This document shows, piece by piece, positions 1 to 8,988 of a stretch of DNA of 64,000 nucleotides. The notes under the pieces are model-generated. The model was not told the origin of the DNA. It made no database searches and saw nothing but the letters and a program-made list of their open reading frames with translations. A program made the translations under genes and the position numbers. Source of the DNA: JASLCR01 sp036405235 (lineage in GTDB: Bacteria; Patescibacteriota; Saccharimonadia; Saccharimonadales; Saccharimonadaceae); contig DASWYA010000001.1 of assembly GCA_036405235.1 (NCBI GenBank), positions 620,001 to 684,000 of the forward strand. Direction: 5' to 3'. Positions within the stretch are counted from its first letter, which is position 1; every line of letters starts with the position of its first letter.

Positions 1-800
1 ACAATCTTCCGCGGCAGCTGATCTTTTTCTCCCAAGAACACTATACCTAGGATCATCGTGACAATGATATTGACTTGCAGCAACACAGAGACAATGCTCA
101 CATTGCCATAGCTAAACGCGTAGAGTGTTGAAAGACTTGAAGCTGCAAACACAGCACCAATCAGCAACATTTGCCAAAGTAGCCTGCCTTTCAAAAGTAC
201 CCCCATAGCTGGAATCGATCGCGGTCTAGCCGCCATGATGAGTAGGGCAGGCACCAAAAAAGAAAGCGCATTCCAACTCGCCACATCAGAGCTCTTCGCT
301 ACATACGCCCAAGCAACATTGGCAAATCCGTAGATCATACCCATCAATATACCAAGTAGAATCCCCTTGTTTTTCTTGAAGTGCCGCCGCTCAACAAGTA
401 CGCCAATACTCGCAACAAGAAGCAACGCTCCACACAGCTGGACACTCGTCACTGTCGTCTGGAATAAGATAAATTGCGCAAGCATCGTCCATATCGCACT
501 CGTTGCAAAAAGCAAAGAAAATATTGACGCTTCAACAAGTTTTAGTACATATGCCGAAACTATTGCTCCACTAGCATAGAGCATCACAGCACCAAGCATC
601 CATGCCCAATACTGGCTCAAGTCAGGTAATACAAATCCTTGCGAAAACGCTATCACAGCCAAAAATAATCCTGTAAATCCTTGAAATACTGCCGCATACG
701 CAAACGAATCAAATTTGCTATTCTTCAGTAAAACTCTGCGTAGAATTACGCTCACCGAAAATGTCAGCACACCAATAGCGATAAGAACTTGCCAGGTCAT
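1..800 (-). CDS. EamA/DMT-family permease (3' end outside window)
   Basis: I translated the reverse strand from the ATG at 800 and the frame stays open to the window edge (266 residues), so the C-terminus is missing. The protein is almost entirely hydrophobic, with about eight to nine membrane-spanning stretches separated by short basic loops such as RRHFKKNKG. A second half that resembles the first in layout starts near residue 140, the inverted-repeat arrangement of the EamA drug/metabolite transporter superfamily. A small-molecule permease of the inner membrane is likely; the substrate cannot be read from sequence. The start is divergent from guaA, with about 90 bp between them. A related ten-helix transporter family is possible. 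Confidence 0.8.
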   Translation of the reverse strand, partial: MTWQVLIAIGVLTFSVSVILRRVLLKNSKFDSFAYAAVFQGFTGLFLAVIAFSQGFVLPDLSQYWAWMLGAVMLYASGAIVSAYVLKLVEASIFSLLFATSAIWTMLAQFILFQTTVTSVQLCGALLLVASIGVLVERRHFKKNKGILLGILMGMIYGFANVAWAYVAKSSDVASWNALSFLVPALLIMAARPRSIPAMGVLLKGRLLWQMLLIGAVFAASSLSTLYAFSYGNVSIVSVLLQVNIIVTMILGIVFLGEKDQLPRKI

Positions 801-890
801 AATGTTTGAAGTATACAGGAAGCTAGCACATACACATATGTATGATTTGAGTTATTTGCTTTTAGTAAAAACTATGCGAAAATAAGAGTA

Positions 891-2456
891 ATGACATCAA
901 ACTCTACTCCAAATCCTGTGCTCATAATTGATTTTGGCGCACAGTACGCTCAGCTTATTACTCGTCGAGTTCGCGAAGCCGGCATCTACGCCGAACTCGT
1001 GCCACACACTGTTACAGCTGATGAATTAAAAGCCAAGCAACCAAGCGCACTTATTCTTTCTGGTGGGCCAAGTAGTGTTTACGAGCCAGATACACCACAG
1101 GCTGACAGTGCGTGGTTTGAGCTAGGACTTCCAATATTTGGCATATGTTATGGTTTCCAAGCTATGACAAAAGTACTGGGTGGTGAAGTACGAAAAACTG
1201 GTCTGAGTGAATTTGGCCGCACAAAGCTTGCCATAGAAAACACCGGCACACTCCTTGCGGACGTACCAAATAGCTGCAACGTATGGATGAGCCACGGCGA
1301 CGAGGTAGCCTCGGCACCTGCTGATTTCAATGTACTTGCTACAACTGAGGGCGCAACCGTAGCTGCATTTGAGAATCTCGCAGAAAAAATGGCTGGCGTA
1401 CAATTCCACCCAGAAGTAAAACACACTGAAAATGGCCAGACTATCCTCGAACACTTCTTGTTTAATGTCGCCGACTTAGAGAAAAACTGGTCTACAGAAA
1501 ACATAGTCGAGACACAAGTAGCTGCAATAAAAACACGCATCGGGAATGACCATGCAATTTGTGGCCTAAGCGGTGGCGTAGACTCTGCTGTTGCGGCAGC
1601 ACTTGTACAGCGAGCAATCGGCGATCAACTCACCTGTGTGTTTGTCGACCACGGTTTACTCCGCCAAGGCGAAGCAGAGCAAGTCGAGAAAGATTTCGTC
1701 GCTTCAACTGGCGCAAACCTGCATATTGTTGACGCAAGCAAACAATTTCTAGATGCTCTAAAAGATGTAAAAGATCCTGAGGAAAAGCGCAAAATCATTG
1801 GCCGTGAATTCATCCGTACGTTCGAAAAAGCTGAAGCAGAAGTCATAGAAAAAGCAGGCGGTAAAGTAAAATTCCTAGTGCAAGGCACGCTTTACCCAGA
1901 CATTGTGGAGTCCGGCGGCGGCAGCGGTACTCACACTATCAAAAGTCACCACAACGTAGGCGGCTTACCAGACGACCTAGAGTTTGAAATCGTAGAACCA
2001 CTTCGCGATCTCTTCAAAGACGAAGTACGTGCTGTTGGCCGCGAGCTTGGTCTGCCTGAAGAGATCGTTAACCGCCAACCATTCCCTGGCCCTGGCCTTG
2101 GTATTCGTATCGTTGGCGAAGTCACTGCAGAGCGACTTGAAGTGCTCAGAAAAGCAGATGCAATTGCGCGTGAAGAACTCACCGCGGCTGGCCTCGATGA
2201 TACAATCTGGCAATGCCCAGTCGTTCTACTTGGTGATGTGCGCAGTGTCGGTGTGCAAGGTGACGGTCGCACTTATGGCCACCCAATTGTCCTACGTCCA
2301 GTGACCAGCGAAGATGCAATGACAGCCGACTGGACACGCGTACCATATGAGACTCTTGAGAAAATTTCAAGTCGAATCACAAATGAAGTACGTGCAGTAA
2401 ACCGCGTAACACTTGATATTACTTCTAAACCACCAGGAACAATCGAATGGGAATAG
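891..2456 (+). CDS. guaA: GMP synthase (glutamine-hydrolysing)
   Basis: Converts XMP to GMP using ATP and glutamine amide nitrogen, in the cytosol. The 521 residues match the usual length of the single-chain enzyme. Residues 8-200 are the class I glutamine amidotransferase domain, with nucleophile Cys86 in GICYGFQ and His173/Glu175 in FHPEV. The ATP pyrophosphatase domain follows, with its PP-loop SGGVDS at 227-232. The C-terminal dimerisation domain has the FPGPGLGIR motif and ends in KPPGTIEWE, the characteristic XMP-binding tail. The downstream purA start overlaps its last codons by 10 nt, so the two are translated from one transcript. No strong Shine-Dalgarno is seen before the ATG; an AT-rich GAAAAT lies 7 nt upstream. 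Confidence 0.98.
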   Translation: MTSNSTPNPVLIIDFGAQYAQLITRRVREAGIYAELVPHTVTADELKAKQPSALILSGGPSSVYEPDTPQADSAWFELGLPIFGICYGFQAMTKVLGGEVRKTGLSEFGRTKLAIENTGTLLADVPNSCNVWMSHGDEVASAPADFNVLATTEGATVAAFENLAEKMAGVQFHPEVKHTENGQTILEHFLFNVADLEKNWSTENIVETQVAAIKTRIGNDHAICGLSGGVDSAVAAALVQRAIGDQLTCVFVDHGLLRQGEAEQVEKDFVASTGANLHIVDASKQFLDALKDVKDPEEKRKIIGREFIRTFEKAEAEVIEKAGGKVKFLVQGTLYPDIVESGGGSGTHTIKSHHNVGGLPDDLEFEIVEPLRDLFKDEVRAVGRELGLPEEIVNRQPFPGPGLGIRIVGEVTAERLEVLRKADAIAREELTAAGLDDTIWQCPVVLLGDVRSVGVQGDGRTYGHPIVLRPVTSEDAMTADWTRVPYETLEKISSRITNEVRAVNRVTLDITSKPPGTIEWE

Positions 2457-3676
2457 CAGCCATTACAGGAAAAGTAACCGTAGTCATCGGTCTGCAGCGT
2501 GGTGATGAAGGAAAAGGTCGTGTTGTCGACGAGCTCGCTGAAACACACGATATCGTAGCACGTTTTAATGGCGGACCAAATGCCGGCCATACCGTAGTAC
2601 TTCCCGACGGCACCGAGCTTGACCTACATTTGATTCCATCGGGTGTCGCTCACCCGGGCACCATGAATGTGATTGGTAATGGCTGCTACCTTGACCCGAT
2701 CAAACTTCTCGGTGAGTTTGAGCACATGGAAGAAAAGGGCGTCATCATCTCGCCTGACATATTAAAGATCAGCGACAGTGTACACCTGATCCTTCCCCAG
2801 CATATTCAGGAAGATACAGAGAGGGAAGCAGGCGCTGGAGCGCAGGGAAGTACGAAATCTGGAATCGCCCAGGTTGCTCGTGACAAATATTACCGGACGG
2901 GAATTACTCTTGGACATGCACTCGAAGACAGTGAGACAAAAGCCTCCCTGCCTGTGGACTACCAGCGGGCAATCGATACGCTCGCGCCATATGTTGACGA
3001 CACTGTTCTCTATCTCAATAACGCTCTACGAGCTGGTAAAAATATCCTCGCGGAGGGTGCCCAAGGTTTCTTGCTTGATGTTGATCATGGCATGTATCCA
3101 TTTGTCACCTCCTCATCTACCGCAACTGGTGGCGCAGTAACTGGCCTTGGCATTCCGCCACAAGTCATAGGTGACGTATTCGGTATTGTAAAAGCTACAC
3201 AATCTCACGTTGGCGGTGGTGTATTCGTGACAGAGATTACCGACGAAGAACTACTTGCCCGCTTGCGTGGTAAACAAGGGGCAGTCGATGCAGAGTTTGG
3301 CACCACAACTGGCCGCGCACGTCGCATGGGTCATCTCGATCTTCCACAACTTCGTCGTGCTATTGATGTGTGCGGAGTAACACAACTCGTACTCACAAAG
3401 GTTGATTGTGTGCCTCGCTACGGCGACACTATCACTATCTGTGAACGCTACGAATCAAGTGAAATCGCCCCTGCCTCACAATTTGCGCTTGAACAGCAAA
3501 AGCCTGTCTACACCCAACTTGGTTCATGGAGCGAGGATATCTCAAGCATCACAGATTTTTCTGCCTTACCGAAAAATGCACAGGACTACATCACGTATGT
3601 AGAAACTCGCCTCGCCACACCAATCACCCGCATTGGTGTTGGGCCAGGACGACAGCAGGTGATTAAGCGAACTTAG
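2447..3676 (+). CDS. purA: Adenylosuccinate synthase
   Basis: Catalyses GTP-dependent ligation of IMP and aspartate, the first step from IMP to AMP. Family hallmarks are present in order: the N-terminal P-loop GDEGKGR near residue 19, GGPNAGHT (NAGH, IMP/GTP site), EGAQGFLLDVDHG, the FVTSSS loop, TTTGRARRMG and LTKVD near the C-terminal half. Length (409 aa) is slightly shorter than the common 425-430. The residue before the P-loop is Arg where most bacterial enzymes have Trp (QRGDEGKG rather than QWGDEGKG). The start ATG lies inside the last codons of guaA, indicating translational coupling; together they form the branch enzymes from IMP to both nucleotides. Confidence 0.97.
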   Translation: MGIAAITGKVTVVIGLQRGDEGKGRVVDELAETHDIVARFNGGPNAGHTVVLPDGTELDLHLIPSGVAHPGTMNVIGNGCYLDPIKLLGEFEHMEEKGVIISPDILKISDSVHLILPQHIQEDTEREAGAGAQGSTKSGIAQVARDKYYRTGITLGHALEDSETKASLPVDYQRAIDTLAPYVDDTVLYLNNALRAGKNILAEGAQGFLLDVDHGMYPFVTSSSTATGGAVTGLGIPPQVIGDVFGIVKATQSHVGGGVFVTEITDEELLARLRGKQGAVDAEFGTTTGRARRMGHLDLPQLRRAIDVCGVTQLVLTKVDCVPRYGDTITICERYESSEIAPASQFALEQQKPVYTQLGSWSEDISSITDFSALPKNAQDYITYVETRLATPITRIGVGPGRQQVIKRT

Positions 3677-3735
3677 CTTGAGATTCGCTTTCTAGAATAC
3701 TTGCAATAGTTAGTATTTTGTGATATTATATTGAT

Positions 3736-3918
3736 ATGAGTAAATACGATGTTGATCGCGCTTTCGCGCAAATAGTTGAAGAGTTTGAGAACGAACAAGA
3801 GCAAATCAAGAAAAATGATTTTGTTCCTGAGGCACGTCCAATCCCAGATGGCCTAATCACAGAAAAAGGTCACTTGCCTCTTGGTCATATTGTCTACATT
3901 GGTGATTTTGAGCAATAG
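3736..3918 (+). CDS. Small acidic protein of unknown function
   Basis: A 60-residue ORF, rich in Glu and Asp in its first half (about residues 5-27, likely helical) and Pro/Gly-rich after. I do not recognise it. It stands alone after purA. An extended -10 (TGATATTAT at 3721-3729) lies 6 nt before the ATG and there is no Shine-Dalgarno, the same arrangement as at many confident genes in this window, which supports it being a real, leaderless gene. Confidence 0.6.
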   Translation: MSKYDVDRAFAQIVEEFENEQEQIKKNDFVPEARPIPDGLITEKGHLPLGHIVYIGDFEQ

Positions 3919-4027
3919 CTCGATAAAATTATTTCCGTTTTAGTGAAACCGTAGGTAATACATTCGGCATTCATTGAGCTGTTTATGTCTCTTAGTATAT
4001 TAGGCGTTGTATTCTAGTTTATCGAGC
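3918..4027. repeat. Long-range inverted repeat bounding a gene-free 110-bp stretch
   Basis: GCTCGATAAA at 3918-3927 is exactly complementary to TTTATCGAGC at 4018-4027. An inner AATAC/GTATT pair could extend the helix. No ORF lies inside. It may be the closing stem of a structured RNA or leader, a weak terminator for the small gene before it, or chance. Confidence 0.35.
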
Positions 4028-4125
4028 CATTTAAATAAACTATTCCACTTCGGATATTTGTATGATACCATTAGCCCATAATTATTGAGGTAACTGATTA
4101 TGATATGCAGTAGGTATTGACTAAC

Positions 4126-5010
4126 ATGGCTCGACGTATCTTAGGCCATGTGCCAAAATCATTTCACCCAGATCAAATTGTAGCCACACATCAAGGCGGT
4201 CTCAACAATACATTTATTCTGGATGTTCCTGTTGGAAACGACTCAAAAAAAGTAGCAGTTCGAACACCAAAAAAAGAGGCAGATCGATCTGCAACCGAAA
4301 GAAAGATAGCCGAAGAATACAGACAAATTGGCGCCACCGCTCTGGGCATAGATTTCAGACTGAGGCACCTTGACGAGCAGAAGAAGATAATGGATCGTGC
4401 TTCAAAAATTGGTCTCAAAGTACTTGAATGCCAACTACTGCTCGGCAAGGAAATGGTAACTGACTATATGGATGGCACACCTCTTAGCGACTACCTCCAG
4501 AGGGACACTTCAGACATTCAGCCACAGATGCTAAACGACATTCTATCGCACCTCACTCAAGCACATAGTGTGGGTATTGTCTTTGGCGACAGATGGGCTG
4601 CAAATACGATGATCCTTGAGGATGGGACGCATAAGGAATTCGATTTCGATATCGAACTGCAGGGTGATGTTAACGCTACCAGCACCTTTGAGCTGGCACA
4701 AACTCTGTATCACATAGTACATTTCGCCAACCAGAATCGTGACCATGTCATCTCTTTAATAAAAGATTTATACTCACAATCGCCCACACTGCTAGCGGGA
4801 TACGATAAAAAGATTTTCTTCACTCTCCTCGAAGGCCATCGAAGGTATTTTCATGAAGAGTATGCAAAATCCGGTGTTCCTTACGAAGGGATAGTACCGC
4901 CGAATAACGAAATCAGCCAGCTCCTCGCGCTTCTAGATGATATCTGGCAAGAGGTATCGCTAGATGCAATCACAAATCAAATGCCTGCAATCCAGGTAGC
5001 GGAGGCGTAA
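4126..5010 (+). CDS. Kinase-like (protein-kinase/APH fold) protein
   Basis: A 294-residue protein with the order of motifs of small-molecule or RIO/Bud32-like kinases: a Gly-rich QGGLNNTF segment near residue 25, a VAVRTPKK strand carrying the likely ATP-binding Lys, a Glu-rich helix (SATERKIAEEY), then a catalytic-loop-like GDRWAANTM and a metal-binding EFDFDIELQG. The usual HGDxxxxN is changed to FGDRWAAN, keeping Asp and Asn. The substrate is unknown. It is the first gene of an operon; the aminotransferase ATG overlaps its stop codon. I chose the ATG at 4126; a TTG at 4117 in frame would add three residues. Confidence 0.75.
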   Translation: MARRILGHVPKSFHPDQIVATHQGGLNNTFILDVPVGNDSKKVAVRTPKKEADRSATERKIAEEYRQIGATALGIDFRLRHLDEQKKIMDRASKIGLKVLECQLLLGKEMVTDYMDGTPLSDYLQRDTSDIQPQMLNDILSHLTQAHSVGIVFGDRWAANTMILEDGTHKEFDFDIELQGDVNATSTFELAQTLYHIVHFANQNRDHVISLIKDLYSQSPTLLAGYDKKIFFTLLEGHRRYFHEEYAKSGVPYEGIVPPNNEISQLLALLDDIWQEVSLDAITNQMPAIQVAEA

Positions 5011-6386
5011 TGCTTGAACATTATAAAATCGCCCAAGGCCTATCTAATAGATATGCACCAAGCAATCAAACGCTTTCATTGCACGCAAAGAGGGAACAAT
5101 TTCTTAGCTCTTCCATCATCCCTTCTGATACGTTTGCCTTTTCTGGTATTGGGGCTGAGATTACCACCAACAATGGGCTATTACTCGACCTTGGGTCTAT
5201 GACTGTAAACTGTATCCTTGGTCAAAATGATCCCTGGGTAAACGCTAATATAATCGCATACACACTTAGCGACCAGCCATCTTTCTTGACGACACGAATA
5301 GGCGGCTCACTTTACTACGAAGTAGCAGACAGACTGCTTCATCTTACCGGTAGAACTGATGGATTTATTAATCATCGACAATCAAATGGCAGTGACACCA
5401 CCGAACTTGCCATCATAGCAGCATACAATAACCGACTCCCCGAACAAACAAAGCTCATCTCCTTCAAAGGTTCATATCACGGTCAAGGTCTCACCGCATC
5501 ATATAGCTCACATCTGCAAACCAAGCATCGATTCTTGGTCGACAACGATTCACCCGTCATCTTTTTAGAGCAACCAAATAATGCATCTTCCATGACCAAC
5601 ACTACTCCATTATCCGACCATGACAGCGCTATACTGGACGATGTCTCTCGACTTGCATCAGATGCATTCGCAGTCATCATTGAGCCTATCCAGGTCAATT
5701 CTTCCGTAAACATGCCGTCACGTGCATTCATGCAAACCCTCAATAAGATATGTTCAGAAAATGGTATAGCGCTTATTTTTGATGAGGTTCAAACAGGCTG
5801 TGGATGGCTGGGTAGTATGACTGCAGCAGAACAGTACGGGGTGAAGCCATCCCTCTTCGCACTTTCCAAAGCATTGACTGCTGGCTACGGACCGCTTTCG
5901 GCTTTGATCGGGGACAAAAAATACAAGGATCTAAAAGAAGGCTCAGCAGCAAAAACAAATGGAGCTGACATACGGTCGCTCGTAGCAGCGAATGCTGTCA
6001 TGGATAGACTTTTTGGCGTAGCCGACGAACTAATCCCGAAAGACGCACCAGAAAAACTACAGGTAGAGCTACGCGATGGATTACTCTCCAAGTTTGATCT
6101 ACTTAGTAGTCAGCTCTCCGCACACCTAGACAATGTTGCCTCTACTTATCCTAACCTGGTGCTAGACATCAAGGGAGAAGGATTAATTAGAGGCATTCAA
6201 TTTTCGCATAGTAAAAATAATATTGAAGATGTTGTTCACTCGCTGCAGGAGAGACTACTCAAAAACGGTGTTCTTGTCCGTCACAGTAAGGACACTCTCA
6301 TCATCAAGCCGCCTCTTGTTATCGAAACACATCAGATGGATGCAGCATTTGAGATTATAATCAATACAATGAAGGAGTATGCATGA
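5010..6386 (+). CDS. Class III PLP-dependent aminotransferase
   Basis: 458 residues with the class III fold-type I layout: GSYHGQGLTA (phosphate/PLP region, near 155), a strand VIIEPIQVN, the PLP ring-binding Asp in LIFDEVQTGCG, and Schiff-base Lys in LFALSKALTAGYGP (about residue 291). Relatives include 4-aminobutyrate and ornithine aminotransferases, glutamate-1-semialdehyde mutase and ethanolamine-phosphate phospho-lyase; the sequence alone does not choose among them. It overlaps the kinase-like gene upstream by one base and the HAD gene downstream by 4 nt, so the three products are made together and probably act on one metabolite. Confidence 0.9.
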   Translation: MLEHYKIAQGLSNRYAPSNQTLSLHAKREQFLSSSIIPSDTFAFSGIGAEITTNNGLLLDLGSMTVNCILGQNDPWVNANIIAYTLSDQPSFLTTRIGGSLYYEVADRLLHLTGRTDGFINHRQSNGSDTTELAIIAAYNNRLPEQTKLISFKGSYHGQGLTASYSSHLQTKHRFLVDNDSPVIFLEQPNNASSMTNTTPLSDHDSAILDDVSRLASDAFAVIIEPIQVNSSVNMPSRAFMQTLNKICSENGIALIFDEVQTGCGWLGSMTAAEQYGVKPSLFALSKALTAGYGPLSALIGDKKYKDLKEGSAAKTNGADIRSLVAANAVMDRLFGVADELIPKDAPEKLQVELRDGLLSKFDLLSSQLSAHLDNVASTYPNLVLDIKGEGLIRGIQFSHSKNNIEDVVHSLQERLLKNGVLVRHSKDTLIIKPPLVIETHQMDAAFEIIINTMKEYA

Positions 6387-7033
6387 AAAAACTAGGAGTT
6401 ATCTTTGACATGGACGGAGTTGTGTCTGACACACAAAAGTTTCATGCAGAAGTAGAAAGTCGCTTACTCGAAGAGTTCAATATTCAATTATCCCCTGAAG
6501 AAATCACCAAGCGCTTCTCGGGAGTTGCTGACGATGTCATGTTTCAGCAAATATTCGATGAAAACGGCAAAAAAGATTATCCACCTATCGACAGTATAGT
6601 GTTTCGCAAGTGGAACATGATGGCAGAAATTGCAAAGGGACGAATCACTGCAATACCTCACGCCATTGAACTAATTCGAACTCTCAAGGCAAATGATTTT
6701 AAACTTGCGATTGCATCAGCATCGACACTCGTCTTCATCCACGAAGTTATCGATGAGCTAGATGTCGCTTCATCATTTGACACGCTCGTCTCTGCACAGG
6801 AAGTAGATCATGGCAAACCAAGTCCAGATGTTTTCTTACTTGCAGCCGAGCGACTGCAGCTTGAACCGGAAGCTTGTATTGTTATAGAAGATGGACGAAG
6901 CGGCATGCTTGGTGCAAAAGCAGCTAATATGAAATGTATTGGTCTGGTATCAGACACGCAAGAATCATACCCATCGACAGTTACAGTAACATCTCTCAAA
7001 GAAGTAACAATTCCGCTTATTCATAGATTATAG
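6383..7033 (+). CDS. HAD-superfamily phosphatase/phosphoglucomutase-like
   Basis: 216 residues with all four HAD motifs: FDMDGVVSDT (nucleophile Asp9 and acid Asp11), the Ser/Thr of IASAST, Lys of HGKPSPD, and VIEDGRSGMLGAKAANM carrying the metal-binding Asp. The helical cap between motifs I and II (about residues 18-85) is the beta-phosphoglucomutase/phosphoglycolate phosphatase type. The ATG overlaps the aminotransferase stop (ATGA). A phosphatase for the product or a side product of the two upstream enzymes is a reasonable guess; no substrate can be named. Confidence 0.88.
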   Translation: MKKLGVIFDMDGVVSDTQKFHAEVESRLLEEFNIQLSPEEITKRFSGVADDVMFQQIFDENGKKDYPPIDSIVFRKWNMMAEIAKGRITAIPHAIELIRTLKANDFKLAIASASTLVFIHEVIDELDVASSFDTLVSAQEVDHGKPSPDVFLLAAERLQLEPEACIVIEDGRSGMLGAKAANMKCIGLVSDTQESYPSTVTVTSLKEVTIPLIHRL

Positions 7034-7120
7034 GTGTTTAAGTAAGTAAGGTACTACGCAAAACGGTTGCAGCAGCAATATGGAGCTATCACCATCTACT
7101 AAACCTTATAAGCTGCACAG

Positions 7121-7900
7121 CTAAATCGATTTTACTTTATCAAGCACGTGCAGTACATTCCATGCGTCAGCTTCGGTTAAAGTAAGACCCTGTGGATTTT
7201 TCACGACGTCATCCATGGCTTCCTTTCCAAGTTCAGCTTCTAATTGTAGAAGCTGATCAATGGCATTCATCTGTCTTGCATGAGCCAATAAAAAACCTTG
7301 TACTAATAATCGCTCCTCCTCGGGAAGTTGAGCTATATCGTCAACATCAGCTTCAGACATGTCTAATCCTTTTTCATCAGTGGATGACTTTAACTGCGCC
7401 GTAATCTCATCTATTATTTCGGTTGCATCTTTAAGGCTCTCATCATCCTTTGCTTGCTCTAGAAGCTGGTATGTCATCTCGACTTTTTGCATGAGTTCGC
7501 CAAGATCATCATCAGCTTCTGGAAAAGTATACCCATGTGCTTCAAGGTTTTCACAACACTCCTCAAAAGCTTGAGAGGCAAGCTCTGCCTCATCAAATAC
7601 GGCCTGCTTTTCATCGTTTGTTGGTATTCGAATATCAAAGAAAAATTTAACCTCGTTGTCTGCCCCTATGACTACGATCTGAGTCCTATACGCATACTCT
7701 TGATCTCTATCGTAGAGGACTTTAGCCACTCTAGTATCGCCTTCTCTGCGTTGAAGAATGATATTTAGCATAGCAGAATCATCACTTTGAACCGTTTGCT
7801 CATCAAGTTGAAAACCATCTTTTTGAAGCAACTCTCCGACTCTATCGTAGAGGGCTTGACGAGTTGCTTCAGAAGCTAGTATCGGTTCTTTATCGTGCAT
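7121..7900 (-). CDS. Acidic protein of unknown function
   Basis: 259 residues, strongly acidic, no signal peptide or membrane segment, so cytosolic. The first 100 residues look alpha/beta (TRVAKVLYDRDQEY, TQIVVIGADNEVKFFFDI); residues 115-200 are Glu/Asp-rich and helical. I recognise no family. It lies convergent to the HAD gene and upstream of nothing obvious; no Shine-Dalgarno is seen at the ATG. It shares its small, acidic, helical character with the next two minus-strand genes, but I see no sequence repeat among them. Confidence 0.75.
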   Translation of the reverse strand: MHDKEPILASEATRQALYDRVGELLQKDGFQLDEQTVQSDDSAMLNIILQRREGDTRVAKVLYDRDQEYAYRTQIVVIGADNEVKFFFDIRIPTNDEKQAVFDEAELASQAFEECCENLEAHGYTFPEADDDLGELMQKVEMTYQLLEQAKDDESLKDATEIIDEITAQLKSSTDEKGLDMSEADVDDIAQLPEEERLLVQGFLLAHARQMNAIDQLLQLEAELGKEAMDDVVKNPQGLTLTEADAWNVLHVLDKVKSI

Positions 7901-8024
7901 ATTACAATAAAAATAGTTAGATGTTATTCGTGTAGCGGTTCACCAGGTCTTGCAAAATGATCAACGCACTTATCGTGATAATGATAAAATAAAAATATAT
8001 TTGTGTCAATATAGCTCAAAAATG

Positions 8025-8318
8025 CTACACCAAGTCATCTTGATCTGGGTGACTAACATACACGTTCGGCTCAGCGAGCGTTGGCTCAAGTTTTAGAAGA
8101 GCCTCATGTAATACTTCAGGAGAAATGTCGAGCCTTTCTGCCGCAGTATTCAAGCGATTTGCAAGCTTGTCTACGTCCACTTCAGAAAATGTTGCAGCAA
8201 GTGCAAGACTCTTGACTTCTTGATCCTTCATAACCTCATCTACTTGATATAGATGGATAATCTCTCTGTCTAATTTGCGTTTTTTGTGCCCAGGTACAAC
8301 ATTTAGTAAATCACTCAT
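8025..8318 (-). CDS. Small protein of unknown function
   Basis: 97 residues, soluble, with basic N-terminus (PGHKKRKLDRE) and a helical body (DVDKLANRLNTAAERLDISPEVLHEALLKL). Not recognised. It sits between two other unknown genes on the same strand with gaps of 37 and 124 bp. A TATGTT box lies 11 nt upstream of the ATG. Confidence 0.65.
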   Translation of the reverse strand: MSDLLNVVPGHKKRKLDREIIHLYQVDEVMKDQEVKSLALAATFSEVDVDKLANRLNTAAERLDISPEVLHEALLKLEPTLAEPNVYVSHPDQDDLV

Positions 8319-8355
8319 CGGATTACTCTAACATACACTTGGGGCATTCAAAACT

Positions 8356-8949
8356 TTAAGCGCCTTCAGTTCGTCGGTACTCGTCAGCCAGTAGCTGAGC
8401 TGTCCATCTCACAAAACGAGAAAATAAAGGCGAGGGCATAACTTGCTCGCTATCATCCAGCTCAACAAACGGGCATCCATTAGATCCTGGAGGCACCTGC
8501 TTGCCAACCGCTAGTCCAACACCATCCTCTGAAAGTACTAAAGGATTTCCACTCTTTAATAAATCGGCTAAATCATGCTGACTGCGAAATGCTAAATACG
8601 CAAGCGACCTCACAGTAGCCTCAGACTGGACTATCTCAAGTATTTCTCTAGCCTGCTTGCCTCTTGTATGCTCGGCTACGATCTTATCGATGTCATCAAC
8701 CCCGCTGTAGATGAGCCCGGTAGGCGGGGCAAGCTCACCTCTTTCTGTTTGATAGGGTGGTCTTGTTGCAAAAATATTATCAAAATACCCACGAAGTCTG
8801 TCAGCTACTGGCAGGCCTTCTTCAAATTTTAGACTTTCCCGCAAAGCATCACTCGGATTTATCGAGACAACATAGCCAAATAATCGTCTTGCGCTTTGCA
8901 CCCTTGCGGATGGTAAAATATCACCGTGTTCACCGTGAGTATGTGTCAT
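8356..8949 (-). CDS. Protein of unknown function, His-rich N-terminus
   Basis: 197 residues starting MTHTHGEHGD. I place the start at the ATG at 8949 rather than an in-frame TTG three codons upstream, because a TATGAT -10 box (8958-8963) lies 8 nt before this ATG and would overlap the TTG. The protein is soluble and mixed alpha/beta; the three N-terminal His residues might bind metal, but no family is recognised. It follows the purP pair on the same strand, 39 bp after the last stop, and has its own promoter-like box. Confidence 0.7.
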   Translation of the reverse strand: MTHTHGEHGDILPSARVQSARRLFGYVVSINPSDALRESLKFEEGLPVADRLRGYFDNIFATRPPYQTERGELAPPTGLIYSGVDDIDKIVAEHTRGKQAREILEIVQSEATVRSLAYLAFRSQHDLADLLKSGNPLVLSEDGVGLAVGKQVPPGSNGCPFVELDDSEQVMPSPLFSRFVRWTAQLLADEYRRTEGA

Positions 8950-8988
8950 GTCTGACAATCATACCATTTTTATGTATTTTTGCAATTT

